Shown here: positions 1 to 8,291 of the stretch, piece by piece | Layout of the letters: every line of letters begins with the position of its first letter | How positions within the stretch are numbered: the first letter of the stretch is position 1 | Source: CAWCBG01 sp963793845 | Lineage (GTDB): Bacteria; Acidobacteriota; Terriglobia; Terriglobales; Acidobacteriaceae | Direction of reading: 5' to 3' | Length of the DNA: 64,000 nt | Assembly: GCA_963793845.1 (NCBI GenBank) | Contig: CAWCBG010000008.1 | Span: 62,001-126,000, forward strand | Position numbers and translations under genes: made by a program | Notes under the pieces: generated by a model | Databases searched by the model: none | The model's input: only the letters and a program-made list of their open reading frames with translations | Told to the model about the DNA's origin: nothing

Positions 1-455
1 ATTTCCAGCGACGGCTTGCATACATCGGGAGGAAGCTGCTTATTGCCCCGCGTAGTCACGCTGACAAAGGCGCGCAGCTCATGACGTTTGCCGGATTCGT
101 AATTTAGTTTGTTAGCCGACAAATCCACGTACGTCGCGTGGCCGGCAGCCAGGCTCTTGATCGAAGACCCGCCTCGAACCACTCCTGTCTTATCCAGGAA
201 TAGAAGCACGACATCGCAGACGTCGGGTGGCAGATTGCCAGGCGAACCTGAGCGGTTCACGATGTTCAGTCGGGCGCTTTCGCCTTGGATGACAGCGGAC
301 ATGGGGAAGGTAAAGGTTGGGTTGAAGTTGGTTTGTGAGAATGCGTTGACTGGCGATCCCGCCGTTATGAGCAGGGTGAAAAGGGTTAACGCTGCTGTGG
401 CGAGCCAGGATGCCTGGCGACTTTGTTCTGAGAATCTTGCCGGTTCTTTGTACAT
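1..455 (-). CDS. Secreted hypothetical protein, 3' end cut by window edge
   Basis: A leftward frame starts at ATG 453-455 behind a good ribosome site (GAGGAG about 6 bases upstream) and stays open to the window edge, giving 151 visible codons. The N-terminus has a basic patch and a hydrophobic stretch (about residues 15-35, ending near an A-F-S-Q motif) that reads as a signal peptide, so export is likely. The mature part is predicted beta-rich and carries the motif L-P-P-D-V-C twice (about residues 75 and 143), each giving one cysteine; these could pair. I do not recognise the family. The next gene upstream is a small lectin-like protein in the same orientation, but the gap of about 155 bases does not prove an operon. 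The coding call is fairly safe; the function is unknown. Confidence 0.6.
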   Translation of the reverse strand, partial: MYKEPARFSEQSRQASWLATAALTLFTLLITAGSPVNAFSQTNFNPTFTFPMSAVIQGESARLNIVNRSGSPGNLPPDVCDVVLLFLDKTGVVRGGSSIKSLAAGHATYVDLSANKLNYESGKRHELRAFVSVTTRGNKQLPPDVCKPSLE

Positions 456-611
456 GATGCGCTCCTCTGTGGGCGGCATTTCCGTCCTTCTAAGTAATTC
501 GACCCGACGAGCCTGGCCGAGCATGGCTGGGTTGACGTTGCCCGGAGGAAAGCGCACCCCACCTAAGGTTTGAAGTTACTCGGTGGTGGTGCGCGGTCCC
601 GGCGCTTAGCC

Positions 612-854
612 TTACTGCTCCTTAACGCCGATCGCGATCCAGTTCACGTAGTAGTTTGTCGCCTGATTGCCGCTCACCAGGGTGCACTGGTGCTGTTCGA
701 TGACGTCGATCGTTTCCGCATGACCTACTTCGGTGTGCTCTTCCTTCCAGAAGGGAGAAACCAAAACGATTGGCGGTTTTTCGAAGGTGACGTTGAACTT
801 GAAAGTCTGTATTGATTGGGTCTTATTCCACTTGCCGGAGTCGATGTAGCTCAT
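612..854 (-). CDS. Small H-type lectin domain-like protein
   Basis: An 80-residue protein starting at ATG 852-854 with GAGGAC 6-7 bases upstream. Almost the whole chain is one domain: an early beta strand with F-N-V-T-F and a following P-P-I-V-L-V segment, a middle part, then a C-terminal strand ending W-I-A-I-G. This order of V-T-F, P-x-V and terminal W-I-A-x-G resembles the H-type lectin fold (discoidin/Helix pomatia agglutinin type), which binds sugars such as GalNAc as trimers or hexamers. There is no signal peptide, so it would be cytoplasmic unless exported otherwise. The family match is by eye; sugar binding is inferred. It could also be an unrelated small beta-sandwich protein. Confidence 0.6.
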   Translation of the reverse strand: MSYIDSGKWNKTQSIQTFKFNVTFEKPPIVLVSPFWKEEHTEVGHAETIDVIEQHQCTLVSGNQATNYYVNWIAIGVKEQ

Positions 855-1209
855 TGTTTTGTCCTCTCAGTGATGTCGTTTGTTGTGCCGGCTGCCTGTG
901 AACAGACCCCAAATGGCCTTGAATTCGCAAGCCGCCTCAATGCGGCACACTTTGCGTGAACTCGGCAGCGCGCTCAATAGACCCGGTCTGTACTGGGCAT
1001 GTAGCCGACCTTTACCGCCATAAGCTGCTTTGGTTTCAATGCGCCCTGTAGGCATGTACCGCTGAGGCGCGCGGGTGCAGGAAAAGGCGCAGGCTATCGG
1101 TCCACTGAACGGCACTCAAGGCGACGGAATACGTAACACTAAAGCGCCTGATCCGTTGTGATGTCAGGGTGGTAAACTCCGACCCAACCTCAGACTCAGG
1201 GAGACAGAG
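855..1209. other. Intergenic region between divergent genes
   Basis: This 355-base gap separates the leftward lectin-like gene from the rightward kinase gene, so it should hold both promoters. A leftward frame at 867-1115 exists but its composition (many Arg, Cys, His) and lack of a ribosome site argue against coding. I see no RNA gene or clear sigma-70 hexamer pair. GGGAGA just before 1210 is the kinase ribosome site. Confidence 0.4.
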
Positions 1210-4200
1210 ATGGGAGCGCCGGTCGAGCTTCGCTTCGCGGACTTCGAGGTGAGCCTGCGATCGGGCGAGCTCCGCCGGAACGGCATCAAGGTTAAGCTTC
1301 AGGAACAGCCATTTCAGATTCTGGTTCTGCTCCTTGAAAGCCATGGCGAGGTCGTAACCCGGGAGGCGATTCGCCACAAGCTTTGGACTACCGATACCTT
1401 CGTTGACTTCGACAACGGGCTGAACATCGCGGTTAAGAAACTCCGCATCGCTTTGGGCGACGATGCTGAGGCTCCTCGCTACATCGAAACGTTGCCGCGG
1501 CGAGGCTATCGATTCATCGCGCCCGTTAAGCGAGAACCCAAGACCCGGCCGCTGAAGCCACAGGGGCTGGTTGGGAAGAAGGTTTCCCACTATCGCGTCC
1601 TGGAGGTAATCGGCGGCGGGGGCATGGGATTGGTGTACAAGGCGGAGGACCTCAAGTTGGGCCGCCGTGTCGCCCTTAAGTTCTTGCCCGAGGAGCTGGC
1701 AACTGACTCGATAACGCTACAGCGCTTCGATCGTGAAGCGCGGACTGCCTCGTCGCTGAACCACCCCCATATCTGCACGATTTACGAAGTCGAAGAATAC
1801 GAAGGCCAGCCCTTCATCGTTATGGAGCTCTTGCACGGGCAGACGCTGCGCGAGCACATCGCAAACGGCGCATTCCGGTTGAGCGAACCGGAGGGGCTGG
1901 ACATCGCGATTCAAATCGCGGCCGGCCTGGAGGCGGCGCACGAAAAAGGCATCATCCATCGTGATATCAAGCCGGCGAACATATTTATCACCGACAAGAA
2001 CGTCGCCAAAGTATTGGACTTCGGAGTAGCGAAGGTGCTGGAGACGGCCGAAGCCACAACGGGTGTCATCCTGAGCGAGGAGCGAGGCGACGAGCCGAAG
2101 GCCCCCTCTGAAGGCAAGGACCCTGGCGCTACAGGGGTGCTTCGAGTCGCTGCCCGAGACCGGGCCGCTTCGCTCAGCATGTCACCACCAGAGAGTAGGC
2201 TCACCCTCACCGGATTAAAGCTAGGCACCGCAAGCTACATGTCGCCGGAGCAGATGCGTGGCGAGCGGCTCGACGCGCGCACCGACATCTTCTCGTTCGG
2301 CCTAGTGCTGTACGAGATGGCTACCGGCGAGCGCGCGTTCACTGGCGAGACGGAAGCGATCCTGCACGATGCGATTCAGAACCGAGATCCTAAGCCGGTG
2401 CGCGAACTTATTCCCGAACTTCCCCTCGAACTCGAACAAATTATTGAGAGGTGTTTGCAAAAGCAACCTGAGCGGCGATTTCAGACCGCAACCGAGCTGC
2501 GAGAGTCCCTGAGCGATTCGCAGAAGAAGGCGGGGCTATTATCTTCGACTGGTTCCGATACGATTGAACGGTCAGCGCCACATCGCAGGATTTGGCTGGC
2601 TCTTGCCTTAAGCCTGACCCTCCTCATAGCAATCGGCGCAGTCTTGGCTTATCGCCGCGCGCATCAAAGGCCCAAGCTGACCGACAAAGACACGATTATC
2701 TTGGCTGACTGGGAGAACCAAACTAGTGATTCAGTCTTTTATGACGCGTTGAGTTTTGCTGTTCGCGTCGATCTTTATCAGTCTCCTTATCTGAATATAC
2801 TGGCTCCCGGAAAGATCAACCGGGAGTTGACGTTGATGGGCCACCCTGGAATTGGTTGGCCAACAACTAAACCAATGACGTTTGACTTAGCGAAACAAGT
2901 TTGCCTGAGAACCAACAGCACGGCCGTTCTAGGTGCCTCAATCTCCGATCACGGTAACGGATATCATCTCGCGCTAAAAGCTGTGAACTGTCAAACTGGG
3001 GCGCTCCTGGCCAGCAGCGAGGCCGAAGCAACTGATAGAAAAACGATTATAAAAACTCTCGGAATTCTCGGCCTTGGGATGAGAACGAAACTAGGCGAAC
3101 CTCAGGATTCGCTGCGAGAATTCAACGCGCCGCTGGAGCAAGCTGCGTCTCCATCCCTCGAAGCACTTCAGGCGGTCGAACAGGCATATAACACCAACAA
3201 ACCGACAGACCAGATCCCTCTTCTCCGCCACGCTGTTGAGATTGACCCCAATCTCGCGTGGGGCTATTGGGCAATGGGGACCGCTTTCACCAATGCGGAT
3301 CTCCTGGAGTTGGGAAACAGTCCAGCTGCCCAGAGTTACACAACGGCTTTCAATCTGCGGGACCGAGTCGATCAGCTGACACGTTACAGGATCGAACAAT
3401 CGTATTACCAAATCGTCACAGGCGAACTAAACAAAGCCGAGCAGGTTTTGCTGCAATGGTCGCAACAGTACCCAAGAGCCCGCATCCAAACCACCCTCCT
3501 CGGTAGTCTGTACGATGTGCACGTAGCCATGGGGAAATGGGAAGCCTGTGCCTCCGAGGCGGAGGAACTTCGTCGCGACTATCCTGCCTCAGCCCAGTCT
3601 TACCACAGGCTGATCTCCTCCAATGCCCCCCTGGGAAGGCTCGTCCAAGCGAGATCGGCGTCGGAAGAAGCGCGAGCGCGAGGTCTCGATTATGTCAACT
3701 TACACTTATCGCGTTATTACTTGGCTTTTCTTCTAAAAGACAGTGCCGGAATGCAGGAACAGGTTGCCTGGGCGGAACGGGAAAACAATCTTGACCTCCT
3801 TTGGATGCAATCGGATACGGAGGCCTTCTATGGACACTCACGCAAAGCCCGCAAGCTAGCAGACCGTGCCATAGGTCTCGCCCTCAGGGCAGGCGACAAA
3901 GAGAGGGCATCTTCATTTGGGGCTCAACTGGCCCTGCGAGAAGTCGAGATCGGCAAAACGAATGGAGCGCTGGAGTTTGCACATGACGCTCTTGCTTTGG
4001 ACAAGATTCCTGGAGTGCAAGTCCTGGGCGCCGTTACCTTTGCCCGAGCCGGCCTAGCTCAGCAGGCCCAGCAACTAGCGGATACCGTCAGTCGCAACTA
4101 CCCTCTCAGCGACGTAATTCAAAAGAATTGGCTTCCGAGTGTAGATGCCGCAGCTAATTTGGCGAGCGATCCGCAGGGAGGCATTCGCCGGTTGGAACTC

Positions 4201-4542
4201 GCATACCCCTATGAACTGGGTGATGTCTCTTTTGGAACGGAGACCTTTGGGCGCTTGTATCCGGTGTACATGCGCGGCCTATGCTACCTGCAAGCGCGGC
4301 AAGCCCAGCAGGCAGCTGCCGAATTCCAGAAAATTCTCGATCATTACGGTGTAGTGGGAAACTTCATCATCGGCGCGCTGGCCCATCTGCAACTTGGTCG
4401 CGCCCAGGCGATGATGGGCGACAAGGAATCCGCGCGCAAATCGTATCAGGACTTTCTCACCCTCTGGAAAGATGCCGATCAGCGACATTCCCATCTATCA
4501 GCAAGCCAAGGTGGAGTACGCGAAACTGAAGTAGAGATGTAG
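1210..4542 (+). CDS. Winged-helix / Ser-Thr protein kinase / TPR fusion receptor
   Basis: A 1110-residue protein with three parts. Residues 1-105 are an OmpR/CadC-type winged-helix DNA-binding domain (ending R-R-G-Y-R-F-I-A-P-V). Residues about 127-430 are a PknB-type Ser/Thr kinase with glycine loop (G-G-G-G-M-G), V-A-L-K lysine, H-R-D-I-K-P-A-N near 248 and D-F-G near 269; an insertion of about 45 residues lies between D-F-G and the activation-segment end. One transmembrane helix (about 461-481) follows, then about 600 residues of TPR-like helical repeats. The usual bacterial layout puts TPRs outside and the kinase inside; here a DNA-binding domain shares the cytoplasmic side, suggesting a membrane-tethered regulator that can phosphorylate and bind DNA. 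Start ATG 1210 follows GGGAGA. No partner gene is adjacent, so the signal and target are unknown. Domain calls are strong; the regulatory mode is inference. Confidence 0.92.
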   Translation: MGAPVELRFADFEVSLRSGELRRNGIKVKLQEQPFQILVLLLESHGEVVTREAIRHKLWTTDTFVDFDNGLNIAVKKLRIALGDDAEAPRYIETLPRRGYRFIAPVKREPKTRPLKPQGLVGKKVSHYRVLEVIGGGGMGLVYKAEDLKLGRRVALKFLPEELATDSITLQRFDREARTASSLNHPHICTIYEVEEYEGQPFIVMELLHGQTLREHIANGAFRLSEPEGLDIAIQIAAGLEAAHEKGIIHRDIKPANIFITDKNVAKVLDFGVAKVLETAEATTGVILSEERGDEPKAPSEGKDPGATGVLRVAARDRAASLSMSPPESRLTLTGLKLGTASYMSPEQMRGERLDARTDIFSFGLVLYEMATGERAFTGETEAILHDAIQNRDPKPVRELIPELPLELEQIIERCLQKQPERRFQTATELRESLSDSQKKAGLLSSTGSDTIERSAPHRRIWLALALSLTLLIAIGAVLAYRRAHQRPKLTDKDTIILADWENQTSDSVFYDALSFAVRVDLYQSPYLNILAPGKINRELTLMGHPGIGWPTTKPMTFDLAKQVCLRTNSTAVLGASISDHGNGYHLALKAVNCQTGALLASSEAEATDRKTIIKTLGILGLGMRTKLGEPQDSLREFNAPLEQAASPSLEALQAVEQAYNTNKPTDQIPLLRHAVEIDPNLAWGYWAMGTAFTNADLLELGNSPAAQSYTTAFNLRDRVDQLTRYRIEQSYYQIVTGELNKAEQVLLQWSQQYPRARIQTTLLGSLYDVHVAMGKWEACASEAEELRRDYPASAQSYHRLISSNAPLGRLVQARSASEEARARGLDYVNLHLSRYYLAFLLKDSAGMQEQVAWAERENNLDLLWMQSDTEAFYGHSRKARKLADRAIGLALRAGDKERASSFGAQLALREVEIGKTNGALEFAHDALALDKIPGVQVLGAVTFARAGLAQQAQQLADTVSRNYPLSDVIQKNWLPSVDAAANLASDPQGGIRRLELAYPYELGDVSFGTETFGRLYPVYMRGLCYLQARQAQQAAAEFQKILDHYGVVGNFIIGALAHLQLGRAQAMMGDKESARKSYQDFLTLWKDADQRHSHLSASQGGVRETEVEM

Positions 4543-4664
4543 TCGGTCTTTATCGGACTTATCTTCCTGAGAGAAGCGAGACAACCGATGCGGCGGGGGG
4601 TTGTAGAATTCAAGGAACTCAGGGCTGGCCAGTGTCTGTGCGATAGTCTCTGAAGAGGTTTGAC

Positions 4665-4991
4665 TTGAAAAATTCTCGACTCAACCTTGCTCTTGGCTGT
4701 TTCTTCTTTGCCGTCGCTGCACTCTCTGCGCAAACTCCTCAGAGTGATGCAGGGCTGACTTCGAATCCCGTGTTCCAGAAGGAGTGCGCCAAGTGTCACG
4801 GCAAGACCGCCGAAGGACGCCACTTTGGCGGGCCCGCACTGCTCTCCGCGAAAGTCGCTGGCATGTCGGCTGACGATCTGCGCAACATCATTACCAACGG
4901 TAAGGGGCACATGCCCAAGTACACAGGCAAGCTCTCCTCGGACGAGATTGACGCGCTGGTCCAGCAGATCGAAGCGCTGAACAAAAAATGA
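4665..4991 (+). CDS. Small secreted c-type cytochrome
   Basis: A 108-residue protein with signal peptide (about residues 1-22, ending A-L-S-A-Q), a single haem-c motif C-A-K-C-H (about 41-45) and a likely axial methionine in the H-M-P-K-Y segment (about 82-86). This is the class I mono-haem cytochrome c layout, so it should be a periplasmic electron carrier. Start is TTG 4665, chosen because GAAGAGG lies about 7 bases upstream and the signal peptide begins there. It sits 120 bases after the kinase gene and is not part of the oxidase operon further on. Its redox partners cannot be told from context; donor to a caa3 oxidase or to a secreted dehydrogenase are both possible. Confidence 0.85.
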   Translation: MKNSRLNLALGCFFFAVAALSAQTPQSDAGLTSNPVFQKECAKCHGKTAEGRHFGGPALLSAKVAGMSADDLRNIITNGKGHMPKYTGKLSSDEIDALVQQIEALNKK

Positions 4992-5349
4992 GCGCGCTGG
5001 TCCGTTTCAGTTGCATGGACGGGACTGCAAGCGCCCTTCGCAACGACAAGCGCTGGGTAGAGAAGCGGTCGCCCGCGCCCAAGGTCCGGCCGGAATGACG
5101 GAAATTGGATGTGGAAGTCTGTTCCCAATCGAGCAGCCGGGGACAAAAGAATAGCGCCGCGACATGCGGACCGCGGGCATAGACTTATGAGTTGACCCCG
5201 AGTCCGCAACTATCGGACCGGTCACGGGTTCAAAAGGTTAAGTTTCCGTGTTCCAACAACAGCTTTGAGGGCGCGTGGTGGCGGCAACGCCTCGGTGGGT
5301 TGCCCTCACCACTAGACCAGATTACGGAAGGGTCCCGGGCAGCCGGCTC
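4992..5349. other. Intergenic region upstream of the type III PKS gene
   Basis: A gap of about 358 bases between the cytochrome stop and the chosen PKS start. The PKS frame is open upstream to 5275, so part of this could be coding if an upstream GTG is used, but those 25 residues look unlike the family. I see no tRNA, no strong terminator and no convincing promoter hexamers; it presumably holds the promoter of the PKS unit. Confidence 0.35.
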
Positions 5350-6399
5350 ATGCGAATCGCTAGCGTTGCAAGTTCATTCCCCCGCCATTACTACACACAG
5401 TCAGAGATCGCCTCGGCACTCAAGCGCCATTGGGCCGGGCGAATCGACAATCCCAAAGTTCTGGACCGCCTTTTGAGCCGCGTCGCGGTCGACGGGCGTC
5501 ATCTGGCTCTTCCCATCGAAGCCTACGACGATCTGACAACATGGGGCCAATCGAATGACGCGTGGATCGAGGTCGCCGAAGACCTGGCGGAACAGTCAAT
5601 CTGCCGCGCTCTTGCTCGTGCGGGACTGTCAGAGCGTGACCTCGACGCGATCTTCTTTGTCTCGGTCACCGGCATTGCCAGTCCGTCGATCGATGCCCGC
5701 CTGATGAACCGCATGCATCTGCGCACCGACATCAAGCGCAATCCCATTTTCGGACTGGGCTGCGTCGCCGGTGCCGCGGGCATTGCGCGCGCCGCAGACT
5801 ACGTGCGCGCTTATCCCGACCACAATGCGGTTCTGGTGTCGGTTGAGCTTTGCTCGCTGACGTGGCAGCGTGAGAATCTTTCGGTTGCGAATCTGATTTC
5901 GTCGGGACTATTCGGCGATGGATCGGCGGCAGTGATCGTCAGCGGAAAAGATCGTACGGCGCCTGGGCCGGAGATCGTGGCGACGAAGTCGTCATTCTAT
6001 CGCGGAACCGAAGACGTAATGGGCTGGGACATTTCGGAAGAAGGCTTCCGCATCGTGCTCTCGCCGGAGGTCCCGGAGATGGTGCGCAAACACCTGGCCA
6101 ACGATATCGACACGTTTCTTGCCGAGCAGGAATTGAGTCGCGACGATATTTCGACATGGATCATGCACACCGGCGGCCCCAAGGTTCTGGAGGCGACCGC
6201 TGAAACGCTCGGCCTGCCGGACGGAGCGCTGCAGGTGTCATGGGACTGCCTGCGCAAGGTTGGTAATCTCTCGTCGGCATCAGTGTTGCTGGTGCTGGAA
6301 GAGTTCATGAACCGGCGCCGTCCTGCGTCTGGCACGTACAGCATTCTCGCCGCGATGGGTCCGGGATTCTGCTCGGAGCTCGTCTTATTGCGCTGGTAG
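5350..6399 (+). CDS. Type III polyketide synthase (chalcone synthase-like)
   Basis: A 349-residue thiolase-fold enzyme that condenses an acyl-CoA starter with malonyl-CoA units on one active-site cysteine without an acyl carrier protein. The catalytic triad is visible: Cys138 in G-L-G-C-V-A-G, His273 in I-M-H-T-G-G and Asn306 in K-V-G-N-L-S-S. Length is normal for the family. ATG 5350 was chosen because the alignable N-terminus (S-V-A-S-S-F-P-R) begins there; a GTG at 5275 in the same frame would add 25 atypical residues. One base separates it from the FAD oxidoreductase gene, and a YceI gene follows. In Streptomyces the srs operon pairs such a synthase with a flavoprotein hydroxylase to make phenolic lipid quinones, so an alkyl-resorcinol, alkyl-pyrone or quinone lipid product is a fair inference. 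The starter unit cannot be read from sequence. Confidence 0.93.
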   Translation: MRIASVASSFPRHYYTQSEIASALKRHWAGRIDNPKVLDRLLSRVAVDGRHLALPIEAYDDLTTWGQSNDAWIEVAEDLAEQSICRALARAGLSERDLDAIFFVSVTGIASPSIDARLMNRMHLRTDIKRNPIFGLGCVAGAAGIARAADYVRAYPDHNAVLVSVELCSLTWQRENLSVANLISSGLFGDGSAAVIVSGKDRTAPGPEIVATKSSFYRGTEDVMGWDISEEGFRIVLSPEVPEMVRKHLANDIDTFLAEQELSRDDISTWIMHTGGPKVLEATAETLGLPDGALQVSWDCLRKVGNLSSASVLLVLEEFMNRRRPASGTYSILAAMGPGFCSELVLLRW

Positions 6400-6400
6400 C

Positions 6401-7516
6401 ATGAACAATCTTAGAGATACAGATGTTCTGGTCGCCGGTGGAGGCCCTGCCGGACTGGCGGCAGCCATCGCGGCCCGGCGAGCCGGATTTGCGGTGGCAG
6501 TTGTCGATTGCGCGCAGCCTCCAATTGATAAGGCCTGCGGCGAAGGCATCATGCCAGACGGTCTGGCTGCCCTCGCGGCATTAGGTGTATCGGTTGACAG
6601 CCGGCACGCCGCGCCCTTTCACGGCATCCGGTTTGTGAATAATGATCAGCAGGTGGAAGCCGGATTTCCCAGCAGCGTTGGATATGGCATTCGACGCACG
6701 CTTCTGCATCGGTGGCTCACCGATCGCGCGATTGAATGCGGGGTGTCGCTACATTGGGGCCGTCGCATTACCGGTCTGTTGCGGGATGGGTTGCTGGTCG
6801 AAGGTCAGGTCGTGCCGTCACGCTGGTTGGTCTGCGCCGACGGACAGAATTCCAAACTACGCAAGCTCTCCGGGCTCGACCCTATGCGGCAACCGCGTTA
6901 CCGCTACGGATTTCGGCGGCATTATCAGGTCGCGCGATGGTCCGACTTCGTTGAGGTGCATTGGAGCAACTGCGGACAGATGTACGTAACACCGGTCGCA
7001 GAAGATCAGGTGTGCGTAGCCTTGATCACAAGCCGGCAAGGCTTGCGATTCGACGAGGCGTTGGCCAGCTTCCCTAGCCTCGCGGCGAGGCTGCAATCAG
7101 CCAACATCGTGGGAAGCACTATCGGCGCCATCACCGCATCAAGCACGCTCAGGCAGGTACATGGCAGGCGTATCGCACTGGTTGGCGAGGCAGCAGGGTC
7201 GGTTGACGCAATCACAGGGGAAGGCCTCTCGATCGCGTTTCAGCAGGCGATTGCGCTGGCCAATGCCATGAGCGCCGGCGACCTCACCTCGTACGGAAAG
7301 GCGCATTCCCGAATCACTCGCTTGCCGCGGAGGATGGCTGCGCTGATGCTAGTGATGGATAACCGCCGCTGGCTGCGCGATCGCGCCTTCCGAGCTCTCG
7401 CCGCCGAGCCAGGCTTCTTCGGGCGGATGCTGGCGATGCACACCGGAACGCTGGCACCGGTGGAGATAGGACTTCGCCCAAGCTTGTCATTCGGATGGCG
7501 TCTGCTGCGAGCCTGA
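6401..7516 (+). CDS. FAD-dependent oxidoreductase (geranylgeranyl reductase / hydroxylase type)
   Basis: A 371-residue flavoprotein. The FAD dinucleotide fold is at the N-terminus (G-G-G-P-A-G near residue 13, with the acidic end of strand 2 in V-V-D), followed by K-A-C-G-E-G typical of the geranylgeranyl-reductase/UbiH-like group, and the second FAD motif G-E-A-A-G-S-V-D-A-I-T-G-E-G near 267-280. Start ATG 6401 lies one base after the PKS stop, so the two are co-transcribed and probably translationally coupled. By analogy with SrsC-like hydroxylases it may oxidise the aromatic polyketide; reduction of an isoprenoid or polyketide double bond is the alternative. The substrate is not shown by the sequence. 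Confidence 0.85.
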   Translation: MNNLRDTDVLVAGGGPAGLAAAIAARRAGFAVAVVDCAQPPIDKACGEGIMPDGLAALAALGVSVDSRHAAPFHGIRFVNNDQQVEAGFPSSVGYGIRRTLLHRWLTDRAIECGVSLHWGRRITGLLRDGLLVEGQVVPSRWLVCADGQNSKLRKLSGLDPMRQPRYRYGFRRHYQVARWSDFVEVHWSNCGQMYVTPVAEDQVCVALITSRQGLRFDEALASFPSLAARLQSANIVGSTIGAITASSTLRQVHGRRIALVGEAAGSVDAITGEGLSIAFQQAIALANAMSAGDLTSYGKAHSRITRLPRRMAALMLVMDNRRWLRDRAFRALAAEPGFFGRMLAMHTGTLAPVEIGLRPSLSFGWRLLRA

Positions 7517-7539
7517 GTTGCGTTCCGCATCCAAGAAAC

Positions 7540-8160
7540 ATGCACATGACGATCATGCACCAGAGATGGCGTTGCCTCAGCGGATCGATTGCGATCGTTT
7601 TTATGTTGGCGATCAGCGTCGCGGCGCAGCAGGTACACGTGACGCTCGATCCAGCACAGACAAAAGTCGACTGGACGTTAGGAGACGTCCTGCACACTGT
7701 GCGTGGCACATTCAAGATGCAGAGCGGCAACATTGTCCTCGATCCTAAGACCGGCGATGCCACGGGAGAGATCGTCGTCGATGCGAGGAGTGGCGAGAGC
7801 GGCAATCACCTCCGCGACGGCAAGATGCAGAAGGAAATCCTGGAGAGTGAGCGCTTCCCTGAAATCATGTTCCAGCCTAAGCACTTCACTGGCGCGTTGC
7901 CGTCGCAAGGTACTTCGACGTTGCAGGTGCAGGGCGTCTTCCGCATTCACGGCGGCGATCACGACCTGACTCTCTCGTTGCCGGTTCAGGTTAACGGATC
8001 GCGAGCAACCGCCACCGCGACATTCGACGTGCCGTATCAAGCGTGGGGCATGAAGAATCCCAGCACGCTGTTCCTCAAGGTGGAAAACAAAGTCGAGATC
8101 AGCATTGCGACGGTGGGAACAATCGCAAACGGCGCCACGGCGGCGGCGGACAAGCGTTAG
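7540..8160 (+). CDS. YceI-family secreted lipid-binding protein
   Basis: About 206 residues: a signal peptide (ending near V-A-A-Q-Q-V) and then the YceI/lipocalin-like domain, seen in S-x-V-x-W-T-L-G-D-V-L-H-T-V-R-G-T-F, the V-D-A-R-S-G-E-S-G segment and the conserved R-F-P-E-I-M-F motif. YceI proteins form a barrel that holds polyprenyl or similar long lipids in the periplasm. The frame is open to ATG 7495, which would overlap the flavoprotein gene by 22 bases; ATG 7540 is preferred because the signal peptide is then of normal length, but neither start has a clear ribosome site. Its place right after the PKS and flavoprotein suggests it could bind their lipid product, an inference only. Confidence 0.85.
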   Translation: MHMTIMHQRWRCLSGSIAIVFMLAISVAAQQVHVTLDPAQTKVDWTLGDVLHTVRGTFKMQSGNIVLDPKTGDATGEIVVDARSGESGNHLRDGKMQKEILESERFPEIMFQPKHFTGALPSQGTSTLQVQGVFRIHGGDHDLTLSLPVQVNGSRATATATFDVPYQAWGMKNPSTLFLKVENKVEISIATVGTIANGATAAADKR

Positions 8161-8199
8161 AACGGCACCATTTGCACGGCTGAAACAGACTGCTGCAAG

Positions 8200-8248
8200 A
8201 CCCGGAACCGCAGATCCCTCACCCCCGAAGGGGTTCGGGATGACAAGA
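8200..8248. repeat. REP-like palindromic remnant with short hairpin between convergent genes
   Basis: Between the convergent YceI and aminotransferase genes lies a segment with G-C-A-G-A-T-C-C-C-T-C, then a small ACCCC/GGGGT hairpin (8221-8234), then G-G-G-A-T-G-A-C-A-A-G. This arrangement resembles the larger repeat at 58915-59063, which also pairs an ATCTGC/GGGAT core with a TGACAA end. It may act as a weak bidirectional terminator. Only partial similarity is visible. Confidence 0.3.
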
Positions 8249-8291
8249 TAAAAGGCTCATCGGCGCAGCTAAAGGTCCGACCCAAGGATTG

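Noticed and set aside
109..573. A 154-residue plus-strand frame at the left edge
   Set aside because: The opposite strand has a better case: ribosome site, signal peptide and steady frame to the window edge.
867..1115. An 82-residue minus-strand frame in the lectin-kinase gap
   Set aside because: Odd composition and no ribosome site; likely chance.
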